A stretch of 64,000 bases of DNA, from positions 53,134,025 to 53,198,024 of the forward strand of contig NC_079205.1 in assembly GCF_026745355.1 (NCBI RefSeq), read 5' to 3'. This document shows positions 22,252-34,037 of this stretch, piece by piece. Position 1 is the first letter of the stretch. Each line of letters starts with the position of its first letter. The stretch is from Beta vulgaris subsp. vulgaris. Taxonomy: Eukaryota; Streptophyta; Magnoliopsida; Caryophyllales; Amaranthaceae. Position numbers and translations under genes: made by a program. The notes below the pieces were generated by a model. That model was given only the letters and a program-made list of their open reading frames with translations, was not told the origin of the DNA and did not search any database.

Positions 22252-22840
22252 ATGGGTTTGGTTGAGTCTAAAGATTCTCTCAATTCTGATGCATTTATGG
22301 AGCTGGCAATACAGGAAGCAAAAGCTGCTCTTCACAGACTTGAAGTGCCAGTTAGTTGTGAAATCGTCGAGAACAGGAAGGTGATTGCATCAGGTAGCCA
22401 TCGTTCTAATGAGACACGTAATTCTACTAAGCATGCATAGATGGAGGCTATTGATGGCCTTCTAGATAAATGGCACAGAGATGGACAGCTATTGATGGCC
22501 TTTTACATAAATGGCACAGAGATGGACTTTCACAATCTGAAGTGTTGAAAAGGTTTCAGAGTGCACCCTTTTTGTTACATGTGAGCCATGCATAATGTGT
22601 GCAAGCGCCTTATCGGATTTTGGTTTGTAGGAATTTTACTATGGATGTACCAATGATAAGTTTGGGGGATGTGGTCCAATTCTTTCATTGCATGAAACCA
22701 GCTGCGTACAATCAAATAATGCTGGCATAACTGGTTTAAAATGCTCTGGAGGAATAAGGGCACCAGAAGCAATTTCTCTTTTCAAAATCTTCTATCAACA
22801 TGGTAATCTTAATGCTCCGAAGCTTCATCGAGCAGATTTC
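22252..22840 (+). pseudogene. TAD2-like tRNA adenosine deaminase copy, broken
   Basis: Resembles plant TAD2/ADAT2, the catalytic subunit that converts A34 to inosine in tRNA anticodons together with TAD3. It starts at ATG 22252, with FMELAIQEAKAALHRLEVPV, then SNETRNSTKHA. The next codon is TAG (22438-22440) where the family has the catalytic Glu of the HAE motif. MEAIDGLL follows, then a 41-bp direct duplication (22447-22487 and 22488-22528) that shifts the frame. The zinc-binding CEPCIMCASAL is readable at 22580-22612 in another frame, and [20 protein letters not shown] with [14 protein letters not shown] closes the trace at 22691-22825. The pieces follow each other without introns, suggesting a processed copy, though no poly(A) tail is evident. 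Non-functional as assembled. Confidence 0.85.
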
Positions 22841-25690
22841 AACCTTAGTACTTTCTCTTGTTGGCTGTCCTTTTGGAGACTCTCTTTCTTGTTACTAGAA
22901 CATCAGCGTTAATTGTAAGGAGCATGTAGTTTAAGCGTGAAATTCAAGAGCTTTGTCACTGGCTAATTGCATTATATTCATTATTTGTCCGCAATTAAAT
23001 CTATGTCCTGCAATGCTTATTAGCTCGTGAAGATGCGTATTGCAAGAGCTTGGGAGGTGCATTGCTATATATGTGCTACAGATAGCTTAGCATGTGGCTG
23101 CTATTCGATCTTCCCGAAACCTATAAGCTTCTTGATCTGGATTCATGAACTGGATTCCTGATTTCCTGGTGGTTGTCTATTTTGAAGCGGGTAATGAATT
23201 ACTATTGGAACTTTAAGCATCTATATTTGTCACTGGCAAATTCCACCCCCTTTTTTCTTTCTTTGAAGAATCTTTTTCTTCCTTACTTGCATCCAATACC
23301 TCTTTACCATGACAAGAAGTAGAAATTTATGTCTTTTTACATTCTTTTGTTGGACATTTGAATGAGTGTGATTATATTGTTTTTCTTATTTCTTGGTATA
23401 ATTGAAAGTCCATCTTAGTTTAATATGGAAAGGAGCTGTAGCATAATAGACCTGAATGCATAAGTGATTATTGGTTTTACTTGGCGTTCTATATCTGTAA
23501 CATAAATTGGAAATATGAATGGTTGTCTGTTTCCTCCATAGTTTTATATAGGGTATGGAAAATTATAGGGGCCATTCTATGCGAAAAATGAGGGTAAAAG
23601 TAGCAGAAAAGTGTAATTTTTATGTGACTTCTTGTAATCTTTAATGTTCCAGTGTCTAAAAGTGTCTTTCTTTGGGACACATGCTAAACTATAAGAAATT
23701 ACAGATTTTTACTAAAAGCAAGAAGATATATTTTGTAGTTTTCGGCTTCTTGCCACTTCATGTGCGTGTTTAACCTGAGTCCTTCGAACTTTGAAAATCG
23801 AGCAACTGGATAATGAAGCTGATTTTGCCTTCCTTGAATATTTGGTATTGTGCGCATGTGTCTTTGTGTGTGTAAATGAATACATAATCTTCTTTTACCC
23901 TCTTAGTGTAATAGATGCTGGGGATGCTGCCTGTATGTGTGTCTATTAAGATGCTAGGAAAGTTGTGTGCATGTGCGTGTCTGAACATACGAGTGCGTAT
24001 TTCCTCTGTCTTAATATCTAGTGATACTGGGGATTGTGCAGTGAAGCAATTAAGGATCATGTCTGAAGAAAATGATGAACTCTGCCATTTCTCTTGTTAG
24101 GATATCTGCTATCCTCTTCCAAAGGAATGTGATGATTTCAACCCTTGATCCCTGGGCATTCAGGATTTGCAGAGACCCAGTAGGATCTGTAACCCCGTAG
24201 TATAGGGCTACATATCTTTGTTGCTATTGTGTGACCGCAGTTATTTCTGCTATTATGGTTCTGTATATTTAGTATTAGGCAAATGTTTCATGCAAATTCA
24301 TGTATCACTCCCTGTAACTAAATGTGCCCTTTATTATAGCCACACACATCAGTACATTACTATACTAGAACAACTTCAAACTTTGGACAATAGCTCAGTA
24401 GCCTGAGTTCAATCAGTATATTATCTTCAATGCTCATTTTTTTTCCTCCCTTTGTCATGTGTGGATTGTTATGGCCATGTTAGTTTAGTTCGTTCCCGTT
24501 AAAATCCAACTCAACATTTTCCATCTTGGGGTGTCCTAGAAAGAACTTCACACTTACTTTTCTCGATTCTCTCCTTTTCCCTACATTTTTTCTCTATACC
24601 CATTTTCGATATTTATTCTAAATGTAACAACAATATTCTTAGTCTATGTTCGAATCCCAAATGTGAAGAAAATATTAGGACGAAGAGAATAGTAGCTTTT
24701 GATTTATATTCGTTTAGATTTTCAGTTTAGTCATGGCATCATTGTGAAGTTTCCTTTTTTTATGATATTTTGAGGTAAGTACGGATCCATTAAGTTTTTC
24801 TTTATAAAGGTTCCACTTGTTTATTTCTTTCCTCTTCTTGGTGGAGAGTAGAATTTTAGGTATCCCTATCCGTCCAACACCCTTCTTCTATAGAGAAGGA
24901 ACTTATCAGTCTAAAGGCCTCCTTATTGCCACTTATACATGTTGAACTACTTTATTAATTCTGTCATTTTCGGACATGTAGATGATGATGTGAAGTAAAG
25001 AGGGGTATCAGGTTTAACATTTGGAAACTCACCTTTAAAGAAAAAGGTAGAAGAATCAAAGCTTGAAAGTTGCTTCACATTTTTCTCAGTGGTTTTTGAT
25101 GGAACCATGGTTTCCTTAGTGCTACTGTACCTTGAGATTTATATTTGCTTTCCCTAAAGGCCTATGGATATGGTTGGCAGAAATCTCCAGTCCAGATATA
25201 ACGTAACGTAAAATTAGCCTTTTAATGTGAGGATCTTAACTGTATTAATGAAGTAAATTCTGGTTGTGACCGAATATAGTGTGTAAAGTTTATACCTCTA
25301 AATTGCAAATGGCTGCAGGAGCTAGCCTAGCTATCTGCTGAGAGGATGTGTAGATGTTGTTAGTACAAGTGATGCTATTTTTAGTTTACTTGCTGTTATG
25401 TTTATTTATGTATCTTTGCATTTGTTTGATTCGAGTCAGCAGGCCAAGTTAGGTGCATAGTATCATTGCTCATCTTTGAATAGAATCAAGACGTCATGTA
25501 CGTCTAGTATATTGTCCTCAAATACTGCAGTCCAAACTTTTATCTCTTCTAATTTTATCTTGGAAAAGTGAAGAAACAAAATGTCGATAATGATATGGCA
25601 ACATGGCCATGGTTTGATGAATGTTTGGACTAGCAGACTGGCTTCCTTAGTGGTCATGATTGGTTTTAGAACTTTGCAAGTGCCTGTAAT
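22841..25690. other. No supported gene
   Basis: About 2.8 kb of AT-rich DNA. Frames such as 23770-24060 (minus) and 24218-24406 (plus) show no family resemblance. 23840-24000 is enriched in gtgtgt words. I found no terminal repeats that would define a transposon. Confidence 0.5.
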
Positions 25691-25697
25691 GGCTGAT

Positions 25698-28600
25698 TTA
25701 TTGTAGATTAGGCTTGTTCACTAGATTTAGCATTCGCTGCTTCTGGCTCTGTGCTTGAGCTGCAACGAAGTGAATTTCTTGAGCTCCCAGGGGTCTTTCG
25801 CTCACCTGCGAATCAGATTTATAAGGAACCATTCTCTTGTGCCTTACCCTGATAATAAAAGAGGAACCTGAGAAACAGTACATGCACTTTTTCTTTCTTG
25901 CTGTCTTAGCATGAGTGCTAAATAGTGTTTTATTCTATATATACCGGACTTATCATTTTACCTAAATATGTGTATCAAATCCTGAGTACTGTTCCATAGA
26001 TATGAACACTTTGACACTTCATTTTGGATCAAAGTTATGTAGAAATTTCATAAAATAGCCTAGTCATAGGCTTGGACAAGTACCGGGTGTCTAACACGAG
26101 TACCTCAGTCCGAGTAACACAAGTTTTATTTGACAAATGTCTTCAAGTTTTGGTGATGCAGTGATTCTTATAGCATGCCATTCTGATGTGTACAAGCATA
26201 TTTTGCTGTCACATTGTAGTCTTCAGTGGCCTCCATGATTGGAGTACTGCTGAGACTTCCTTTCCTGAAGGAGGCCATGTACCATTGATATATGTAGAAC
26301 CAGTAGGAACACCTGCTTTTTATTTTGCTTGAAATGCTTTGGATGAACCTATTACCTGCCTGCATTTCTTTTCCCATTCTTCCTTTATTGGTTCCCCTTA
26401 TATATACTTATCACATGATGCTTATCTCTTTTACAGTGGCATACAAAAGAATATGTTTGTTTTATTGATTTGAAAATTAAGTGTAAGCATAAATCATAAT
26501 ACTGGATTCTCTTCTGATTTTTGTTTAGTACTTTATCTGAAGCATCTTTTTCTTGATGGATTTTTTATCTCAAGCAGTAATAATATGCTCATTCTTTCAT
26601 ATCAAATCATTTCTCTTTGCACTTCCTCTTGTTTATAATACTCTTTTCCAACATGTTTAATGTTTCAGCTTTTTTTTTTTTGGGTTATGCTATATGCAGC
26701 CCTTAGGGTTGCATATAAGACATAAATACACTATTTAAAATGGAAATAAGTTGTGAATTTATGGAAAAATTTTGCATCAACCGATGTAATAAATGATCGA
26801 TTAATGCAATTTAATTTATGCTTAAGTCATCGCTTCAAATCCAATAAGGTTTCTTTTTTTCGGTATGCCATTTTCGCGATCTCGAATGCGATATTCGTTA
26901 GCTCCATTTTTAGCTTCTTATATACAGCCCTTAGGACTGTATATAACTTTTTCCTTTTTTTTTCTAATTGTTGCAACAAGGATATTTAGATATTTGCACT
27001 TTGAAGCATAGATATTTTTCCTTTCTTATCTTCATATTTAAGCATTTAAGAGAATCTTTGAATGAAAGCATGAAGCACTTTGTCCCAGTTACATGTAGTT
27101 CACTGCTGAGTTATATGATTCATTTGCTTACTTTACTTCAATATGTTTTGCTTTTGATTGAAGTATCATTAGCTTTGGCTTAAAGCATTTTTTTTTACTT
27201 TCTATCTAAAAGAGAACAGTGGATGCCCCAGGTCATGGAATCATGTCACAATTTTAAATGTCATTCTCAGCTGGGGAACAGCAAAAGTCAATTTCACCAA
27301 TACTTTGCTTGGTAAGTGCCAGATTTTTTTTATGATTGATCTAGTTTGCTTAAACATTTTTTTTACTTATGTTGTTCTGACTGATTGAACAATTGAAGGA
27401 TTTTAGTGGTTATTTCGTGGACTTAATTTAAAATATAAAGTTCCGCTTTCATGAAAGTAAAATATTACACTTCCTCTGTTTTGTTTTAAATGTAACAAAG
27501 AGGTATTATTTGTGATACTTCCTCCATTTCAATTTAGTTGTGATACTTTCTATTTTAGGAAGTTTCAATTTAGCTGCGATATTTTCATTTTGGGTAATAA
27601 CTTTTCTCTATTTCTCTCCTAGCACATGGGACCCTTCTTTTTTCTTTCTATATCTCTCTCCTCTCCAAAAAGTTGCCTCGGAGTCCGTGATTTTAAAAGT
27701 GTCAACTAAGGCTCCGTTTGGTAGGGCGTAAAACGTTTTCCCGGAAAACTGTTTTCCTCTATTTTCAGTTTTACATTGTTTGGTTGGCAAAAGAGTGTAA
27801 AACCATTTTCCCTTAGGGTAAAATTTCTCTTCCAAAGATGGAAAACCATTTTCCTTTCAAAATGAAGGGAAAACTATTTTCCTTCTCTCTCTTATACACT
27901 CCTCTCTCTACCTCCTTACTTTCTCTTTCATTTTCTTTTCATTTCATCTTTTTTTTACATCGAACCAAACAACGGAAAACTAATTTTGGAATTGTGTTTT
28001 CCATTGTAAATTGTTTTCCATGAAAATTATTTTACACTGAAAATATTTTACGCCCTACCAAACAGAGCCTAAATTGAAACGGAGGAAGTATATAAAATAT
28101 TCATTTGTTGTATTTAAAACGAAACGGAGGGAGTAGAGGAAGATGCTTATGCGGTCTCGTTAGGTAAAAATTGTTGGAATTTCTATCTATTTGCAGTCAA
28201 TCAAACAACTTTTTACATTATCCGGGAGGTGAAAAATCATGGACTTGCACTTTCCTTGGAAGTGTAATACTTTCTATATACAACCAAATGACCGCTTAGT
28301 ACTGTAAACTCGTTACACTACAACTCTACTTATTCTCACATAGGAACTTCCCATAAAGGGATTACTGTGAGCATTGAAAAGCCACTAGAGGCTTCAGATT
28401 TTTGCTCTTATTTCACATGACTATATGCTGTATGCTGAAATATACAGACTTTGCTACACATAAAGGGTGATTTATCATTACATGTGGTAGTATGCTTTGA
28501 TTATGTTCTGAGAATACATTTCTAGCAAGCTCACTACTGTATAAGGTGGAAATTACTACATCAAGATTGCGTAGCGCATACTGTCACTTACCATAAGATG

Positions 28601-28879
28601 ATCGATTTCAGACGTTCTCATGGGATCTCCTGTAACCCATGTCCTATCAGCTGTGTTTCCATGGCGATTAGAGAAGCAGGAAAGAATAGAGAAAGGGATA
28701 CGAACAATGGTGTAAATTATCAAAAATCCATTCCAAGGTTGCCTGCTGTGATCAACTTCTTCACCATATGTAGGTATTCTTGCACCTATGCCATTGACAA
28801 ACATTGTCTCATCAGCAACTTTTGGGCTCTTTCTTTTGGTTAGAATGTGTTCACGAAAAGCTGTGAATGTACGTGACAT
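25698..28879 (-). CDS. Candidate multi-exon gene, small membrane protein of unknown function
   Basis: The best-supported part is the 107-codon minus-strand frame 28879-28556, starting MSRTFTAFREHILTKRKSPK. It has a basic N-terminus, a conserved-looking IPTYGEEVDHSRQPWNGF block, a hydrophobic stretch FLIIYTIVRIPFSILSCF (a probable membrane segment) and a C-terminal DHLMVSDSMRYAILM. Its composition is protein-like rather than AT-noise, and I believe it resembles a plant-specific family I cannot name. Near its stop a GT (ilat|gtagtaat, about 28557) could be a splice donor. On the same strand, 26358-26168 (YIYQWYMASFRKGSLSSTPI) and 25873-25698 (IIRVRHKRMVPYKSDSQ, ending LNLVNKPNLQ stop) look like further exons. 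The intervening introns hold MITEs. The exon joins are not proven; the first exon alone could be the whole product. Confidence 0.4.
26684..26947. mobile_element. MITE with palindromic termini
   Basis: 264-bp element. Its left end (gttat, then atgcagcccttagggttgca, then tataaga) and right end (cttatatacagccctta, then ggactgtatataac) are inverted repeats of about 35 bp. Each terminus is itself nearly palindromic around cccttaggg. No coding. It sits inside the putative intron of the minus-strand candidate gene. Confidence 0.65.
27518..28088. mobile_element. Middle Stowaway-like MITE of a nested set
   Basis: Left end cttcctccatttcaattta and right end taaattgaaacggaggaag are inverted repeats flanked by TA (27516-27517 and 28089-28090). 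It is interrupted by the element at 27710-28069. Confidence 0.7.
27710..28069. mobile_element. Tourist-like MITE, innermost of a nested set
   Basis: 360-bp element with terminal inverted repeats ggctccgtttggtagggcg / cgccctaccaaacagagcc and a 3-bp target duplication TAA (27707-27709, 28070-28072). A nearly equal-length copy lies in inverted orientation at 59189-59549. A 3-bp duplication points to the PIF/Harbinger superfamily. No coding. Confidence 0.8.
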
Positions 28880-29542
28880 TTTACTAGAATAAACTCGATG
28901 TTTGATTCGAAGAACAAGATGATGGTGTTCTAGTTTTGCAAGAAACAGGAAGAGATATGTAAGATGGAATGTTAAAGATGAATTTGGTTATGCTTGTTCC
29001 TTTTTTTTTTTTAATTACTGATATGGCTTTGTTCTTGCTTTTTGGTCTGATAATGGTAAGAGTTAGTGGTTGGTTTTATGCAAAGTTGTGTTAGTGCTTG
29101 TGACTATGAAAGAAGGTAACGGTGCTTCATCTTGTTAGACGTCGGGTTCCACTTATAAATAATGCTTGTAGGTTTAGTGGAGCCTACTAAGTGGCACTTC
29201 TCTTTATTGTATTCAAGTGTTGATGAATAAAAATTTTAGGAGTGAACAAAGGGTAATTTTGGAAATACATAGTTTTGATTTTTTTTTTTTTGAAGGTGTG
29301 AAATTAATGATATAACTTTCCTGAACAAACAAGTTTTCTACAACTAATAATATAAAATTAGTGAGTGTTCCGAGCATTGCTCTAAGTTGTTACTTTTCGT
29401 AATTTTTGTCTATCGAGAGAAAATTGACGTAATGACATGGTAGGTAATTGCACGATATTTTGAAAAATAAACCATTCAAAGTTTGGGGATGAAAGCAATA
29501 ACATAGTTTTCTACGAGGAGTTGGAGTAAGAATTTAAGTTTG
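28880..29542. other. Upstream region of the candidate membrane-protein gene
   Basis: No further frame or repeat recognised. If the minus-strand gene is real, its promoter and 5' UTR are in 28880-29200. Confidence 0.4.
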
Positions 29543-29843
29543 TAATAGTCTCTTGTTATTATCATAAAAGGTTAGGTATCTCATTACTTTGGTAAATCTT
29601 TTAATGAGACAGAATTATAAGACCTTGTGATATTTATTTTGAAATACTAAATAACGGTGTCGCATTCAGGGTTAAGTATCACTTATCATTTCAAAAGTCA
29701 CGTGTTCGATACCTTGTAAATTGTAACTACATAAAAAAAATTTCTATTGAGGATTTGTCTTGGAAATAAAATATTTGCATTAGAGCCTTAGAAAAAAGTG
29801 TCACGTGGCACACAAACTTTCTTATGGGCCCCTTTTAATATAA
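29543..29843 (-). mobile_element. Helitron-related fragment, family B
   Basis: Shares with 1005-1340 a ttgttattatcataaaaggt stretch, a cacgtgttcgatacctt phrase, a gtcacgtggcac phrase and the terminal ccttttaatata. Its 3' (minus-strand) hairpin end is not clear on the left. It directly abuts the next copy. Confidence 0.5.
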
Positions 29844-30363
29844 TTAGTTTTTTTGCCTGGACGATGCCTCGTATCAGTTACAATAAACAAATAAATATGT
29901 TATTATTTTTAAATTTTATTATTTATATTGCTAATTTTTTGTCCATTAAGAAATTGAAACACGTCACAAAGTGATAACAAAAAAAAAATGGAAGGTTTGA
30001 CTTTGAAACCAATACCTTAAAAGGAATTGTGGTAAGAGAATATGACATTAATATTTTCTTGTAATTTATGCAATAAGAGTGTTAGAGATGTATATACTTG
30101 TTTAAATCTTTTTAATTAATTATAATTATTACAAGACTTCATCATATTTTATTTGAAACATTAGACAACAAAGTCATATTGTATTGATGGTTGCTTAATT
30201 TTTATTCCAAAGGTCACGTGTTTGATACCTTGCACTTACACTTTTTTTATCAAAAAAGTGAGTATACATGCATAGACATAAAACATTTGCATTAGAAATT
30301 TGAGGAGAGTGTCATGGGACACATAAGTTTTCTTTCGCACGGCTTTTAATATATTTGTATAGA
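29844..30363 (-). mobile_element. Helitron-like element, family B
   Basis: The plus strand begins ttag after an A at 29843, then an imperfect hairpin around gcctggacgatgcctcg. It ends cggcttttaatatatttg plus tataga, followed by T. This matches the A-insert-T rule of Helitrons. 520 bp, no coding. A truncated relative adjoins on the left. Confidence 0.55.
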
Positions 30364-30404
30364 TATAGATATAGATTATTTGATCCCTAAATACAATTGA
30401 GTTT

Positions 30405-30760
30405 GATTAGGGGTGTCAATAAAATATTTGAACCAGGTCCGATCCTGTAAATCGGATATCTGATCCGATTTTTTATTTTTCGTATATTTCGAATCGAAAA
30501 TTTTCTTTTCGGATTTCCGAAAATATCCGAGACATTGGGATTTTTTCGGATATATGATTCGAAAATATTCGTTTTCGAGACCAGATAACTAAAGTATCTG
30601 ATGATCCAAAACTTAATTTATGAACTTTTTCGATGAAAAATATAAATTTTTAGTTTTCGTATATCCAATCCGGCCCTACTTTTCGAATATTCGATAATCC
30701 GGATCATATTCAAATCACATTTTCCCTGATCCAAAATCTTCGATTCGGATTATCATAAAT
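30405..30760. repeat. Possible hAT-type MITE
   Basis: Begins taggggtgtcaataaaatat and is filled with tccgat / atcgga / cggat words in both orientations, ending around ggattatcataaatg. Resembles other plant elements that start gggtgtcaa. I cannot define its target duplication. Confidence 0.4.
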
Positions 30761-30900
30761 GATAAGTTTGATGGTGTTTAGAAGTAGTACCATAATAAAT
30801 AATATTGTATATCAAATTAAATATTCAATACAAACCATAAAGTTATTTTATTGAAATAATTTCCAGCGTACCGTCCACATAGGATTGGGTATGGTAAATT

Positions 30901-31750
30901 ATTTTTTGGGAAAATTCCTCAGGTACCCCTGAGGTTTGGCGTAATTCTCAAATTACCCCCCACGTTTGGGGAATTCCTCAGATGCCCCTGAGGTTTGTGT
31001 TTGGGCTTAAAACACCCTTACTATGGACGGAACCCTAACGCCGTTAGGTTTTTCATCTCTCTCTCCCCAATTTTCTCTCTCCTCCCATTCCCCCACCCAT
31101 TGCCAACCCCCCTCCCCCAGCCGGCGGCCTACAGCCGGCGACCACCACCCACTTCGGCGCCGGCGACCCTACCCTCTTCTCTTCGCCTGCCAGAACAGCA
31201 ACACCCCCCCAAACCCACCCTCTTCCCTTCGCCGGCCAGAACAGCAGCACCCGTCGGCGACCCCACCATCTCCCTTTCCCCCACCCTCGACACCCCACCC
31301 TAGCCCTCCCTTTCCCCATTCTTGATTCCCCCACCCCAGCCACCCCGACACCACCCCCTCCCCCCTTTCCCCTTATCGAAAATGGCACCCCTTCCATGTC
31401 TCCTGTCGTGAGTCGCCCCCTCCCCTTCCCAACCCAGATACGCCGCCCCCAAACCCTTTAACCCTCCTCGAAACCACCCTAGGCTGATGTTCTACTATTC
31501 TGGCCGACGCCAACGTCGAGGGTAAGGGAATCGGGAATGGGGAAGGGAGGGGGTAGGGTCGCTGGCGTCGGAGTGAGGGAGGGGGGGTTTGGCAGTAGGG
31601 GGCGGAATGGGAGGAGAGAGAAAATTAGGGAGAGAGAGAAGGAAAACCAGACGGCGTTAGGGTTCTGTCCATAATAAGGGTGTCTTGAGCCCAAACACAA
31701 ACCTCAGGGGTATCTGACCTCAAGGGTACCTGAGGAATTTTCCCAAAAAT
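30901..31750. mobile_element. Mutator-like non-autonomous element with long inverted repeats
   Basis: Long terminal inverted repeats: left tgggaaaattcctcaggtac, then cctgaggttt, aacacccttactatggac and ggaaccctaacgccg; right cggcgttagggttctgtcc, ataagggtgtcttgagccc, and caagggtacctgaggaattt with tccca. The TIRs are about 120-150 bp, as in MULEs. The interior (31060-31620) is strikingly C/G-rich against an AT-rich genome and could be captured host DNA. Proline-rich frames on the plus strand and glycine-rich frames on the minus strand come from that composition. No transposase. Confidence 0.7.
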
Positions 31751-31852
31751 TTTATTTCTTTTACACAAAACCGCTATTTTAAATAGCGATTTATTTAGGC
31801 AAACCACTACTTGGAATAGGAGTTTAGTTGTGGTATAACTCAACCTAGCAAC

Positions 31853-33169
31853 CACTAGTAGAATAATTGATTATTGTTGCGGTGATATTGCTGTGATTTT
31901 ACCCATACGCAGCAATATATCACGTAAAAAAAAGAAAAATATAAAATAACCATATTGTTGCGGTTTCGACCGAAAACCGCAGCAATATGGTTTAAACGGA
32001 AATCTTTTGAAATTTTTTTGACTATTTGACCAAACATATTGCTGCGGTTCTTTCCAGAATCCGCAGCAATATGTTTGGTCAAATAATCAAAAATAAACCA
32101 TGTGAAAAAGATTAAATATTAACCTATTGCTGCAAATCTTAAAAAAAACCGCAGCAATAGGCTGTTTTAAGTATTAAAAAAATTCGCGGCCCAACTATGG
32201 TTTTGTTCCCCCCCCCCCTCTCTCATTAGTTGTTTCTCTTCATTCTCCTTTCTCTCCTCTTTGGCGTTGCGGTTCCCCTCTCTCTCTCACATTAACCGTC
32301 GCTCGTGGCTCGCCGTCATCCTTCGTCGCTCGTCATCCTTCAGGCTTGTGGCTCGCCGTTCTTTGTCGCTCGTGGCTCGTTGGCCTTCGTCGCTTGTGAA
32401 GCGCGCCACCACCATGGATGAGAACCCAAAGGTCGTCGATGGTGGCGTCTCTGCTGAACCACTCAACGACTTCGCTAGAAGAAAACCCAAAAGGTCGTCA
32501 ATTATAAACCTTCGTTACTCGTGACTCGCAAGGCTTCGACCATCGTCAAATTCTGCTTCCGACCGTCACACAACCTTTGTCGCTCGTGACTCGCCGGCCT
32601 TCGTCGCTCGTGGCTCACCGGCCTTCGTCGAGTGTTGCTGAGAACTCGTTGACCTTCGTCGAGTGCTAAGAATTTTTTTGTTTTTATTGTTTCAGATTTT
32701 TTGTTCAGTGTAGTTTAATTCTCGTTTCTTGTATCTCATTTTCGTTTATTGTGCAAGTGTATTTCTTTTCTTCTGTATCTCAGATTTTTTTTGTTCATTA
32801 GTTTCATTTTCATTTTTTTCTTTGTTCAGTTTTCTTATTGTTGTTATTTTTTTTTGTTAGTTTCATTTCATTTTCTATATCTCGTTTTTCTCTTTGTTCA
32901 GTTTTCTTATTGATTTTTTTTTTCTTCATTAGTTTTGTTTCATATTCTGTATTGTTTTGTTGGAAGTTTCTGATTTTTTGCGATTTTTCTGAATTTTTAT
33001 TATCTTTCGAATTTAATGGCAAAATGCAAAAAAAATAAAAATTACTTACACCTATACCTATTGCTGCGATTTTGGTTAACCTATTGATGCGCCCTTAATT
33101 ATCGCGCGGCTAAAACCGCCGCAATAGGTCACTCCATGACCGCAACAATAAGCAATTATTCTACTAGTG
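31853..33169. mobile_element. Non-autonomous CACTA (En/Spm-like) transposon
   Basis: Starts CACTAGTAGAATAATTGATT and ends with the inverted form (AGCAATTATTCTACTAGTG). It is flanked by the 3-bp target duplication AAC (31850-31852, 33170-33172), exactly the CACTA pattern. Subterminal regions hold inverted copies of attgctgcggttt (about 31890-32165 and 33058-33128), which serve as transposase binding arrays in this superfamily. The interior carries short repeats of a cgtcgctcgtggctcg word (32290-32640). 1317 bp, no transposase; the 87-codon frame at 32261 is a by-product of those repeats. Confidence 0.9.
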
Positions 33170-33172
33170 AAC

Positions 33173-34037
33173 ACAACATGTAATTACTACATGTGTTCAC
33201 CCAATTGAGCTATGAAATATTACTAACTTGTTCTTGCATTAATTTTACTTAGATGATTTGAGAAGCACCTGTTCATTTCAAACAAATGATTAATAAATCG
33301 CTAATTGAAGTAGCGATTTCTCTATTTAAGTTAATTGCTACTCCACTTAGCGATTTTGTTTTAGGACAATAAAAAATGTTGCGTGATATTGTCCTACATG
33401 GACGATACGTGGGAAATTATTTTACACTTTGATGTAAAATGGGAAGTTTTTATCATGTTATCAATAATCAATATGTAGGGAAAATATTCCAAGATAATAT
33501 CATTATTTAAAAGAAGATACTTATGTGATTTAGAGTATAGATTAAATGCGTGCGTATATTACCACGTTTAATCAAACTCGTCTATGATAAAACTATAATG
33601 AACTAGATCGATCAAAGTAGCACATACCCCTTGTATTTGTGAATCTTGCATCTATTAATGGAACTGTCTATCGACATAGTTTGGAGAAGAACATTCTTGA
33701 TCTAACAATGTTGACCGCATCTGGTTTCCAATACATTCATGTTGATAGTTTTGAACTTCATCCAATGAGAATAATTTCTCATACCTACAAACAAATAAAC
33801 AAGACACACAACTAGTATAGAGGAGAAGGAGACCTCCACAATAGAAACAAAAATCCCCATATCAGGATTTGAGTAAAGAGAGAATAATTTATCCAACATA
33901 ATAAGAAAATAAACCGAAAATTGAAAACAAGAGGAGAAAGGGGCTTACCATGGATGAGAACGTTCATGACATCCCCTCCCAGATGCAGAGGAGAAAAAAG
34001 GAGAAGAAGGAGCGTCGAGAAAGAAAAAGAAAGATTA
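33173..34037. other. No supported gene
   Basis: The gctat-tttaaatagcgattt phrase left of the CACTA element (31771-31790) has relatives at 33300-33355 (aatcgctaattgaagtagcg). An older repeat may therefore have been split by the CACTA insertion. Minus-strand hydrophobic frames at 33702-34048 have no recognisable product. Confidence 0.4.

Larger units (their letters stand above)
27468..28133. mobile_element. Outer Stowaway-like MITE of a nested set
   Basis: Left end acttcctctgttttgtttt and right end aaaacgaaacggagggagt are inverted, with TA on both sides, as in Stowaway elements. The element has been opened by a second, related MITE at 27518-28088. Without the inserts only about 95 bp of this outer element remains. 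Confidence 0.6.

Noticed and set aside
31023..31397. Proline-rich (plus) and glycine-rich (minus) frames
   Set aside because: Produced by the C-rich core of the Mutator-like element; low complexity in every frame.
32261..32524. 87-codon Ser/Arg-rich frame
   Set aside because: Comes from short cgtcgctcgtggctcg repeats within the CACTA element; no homology recognised.
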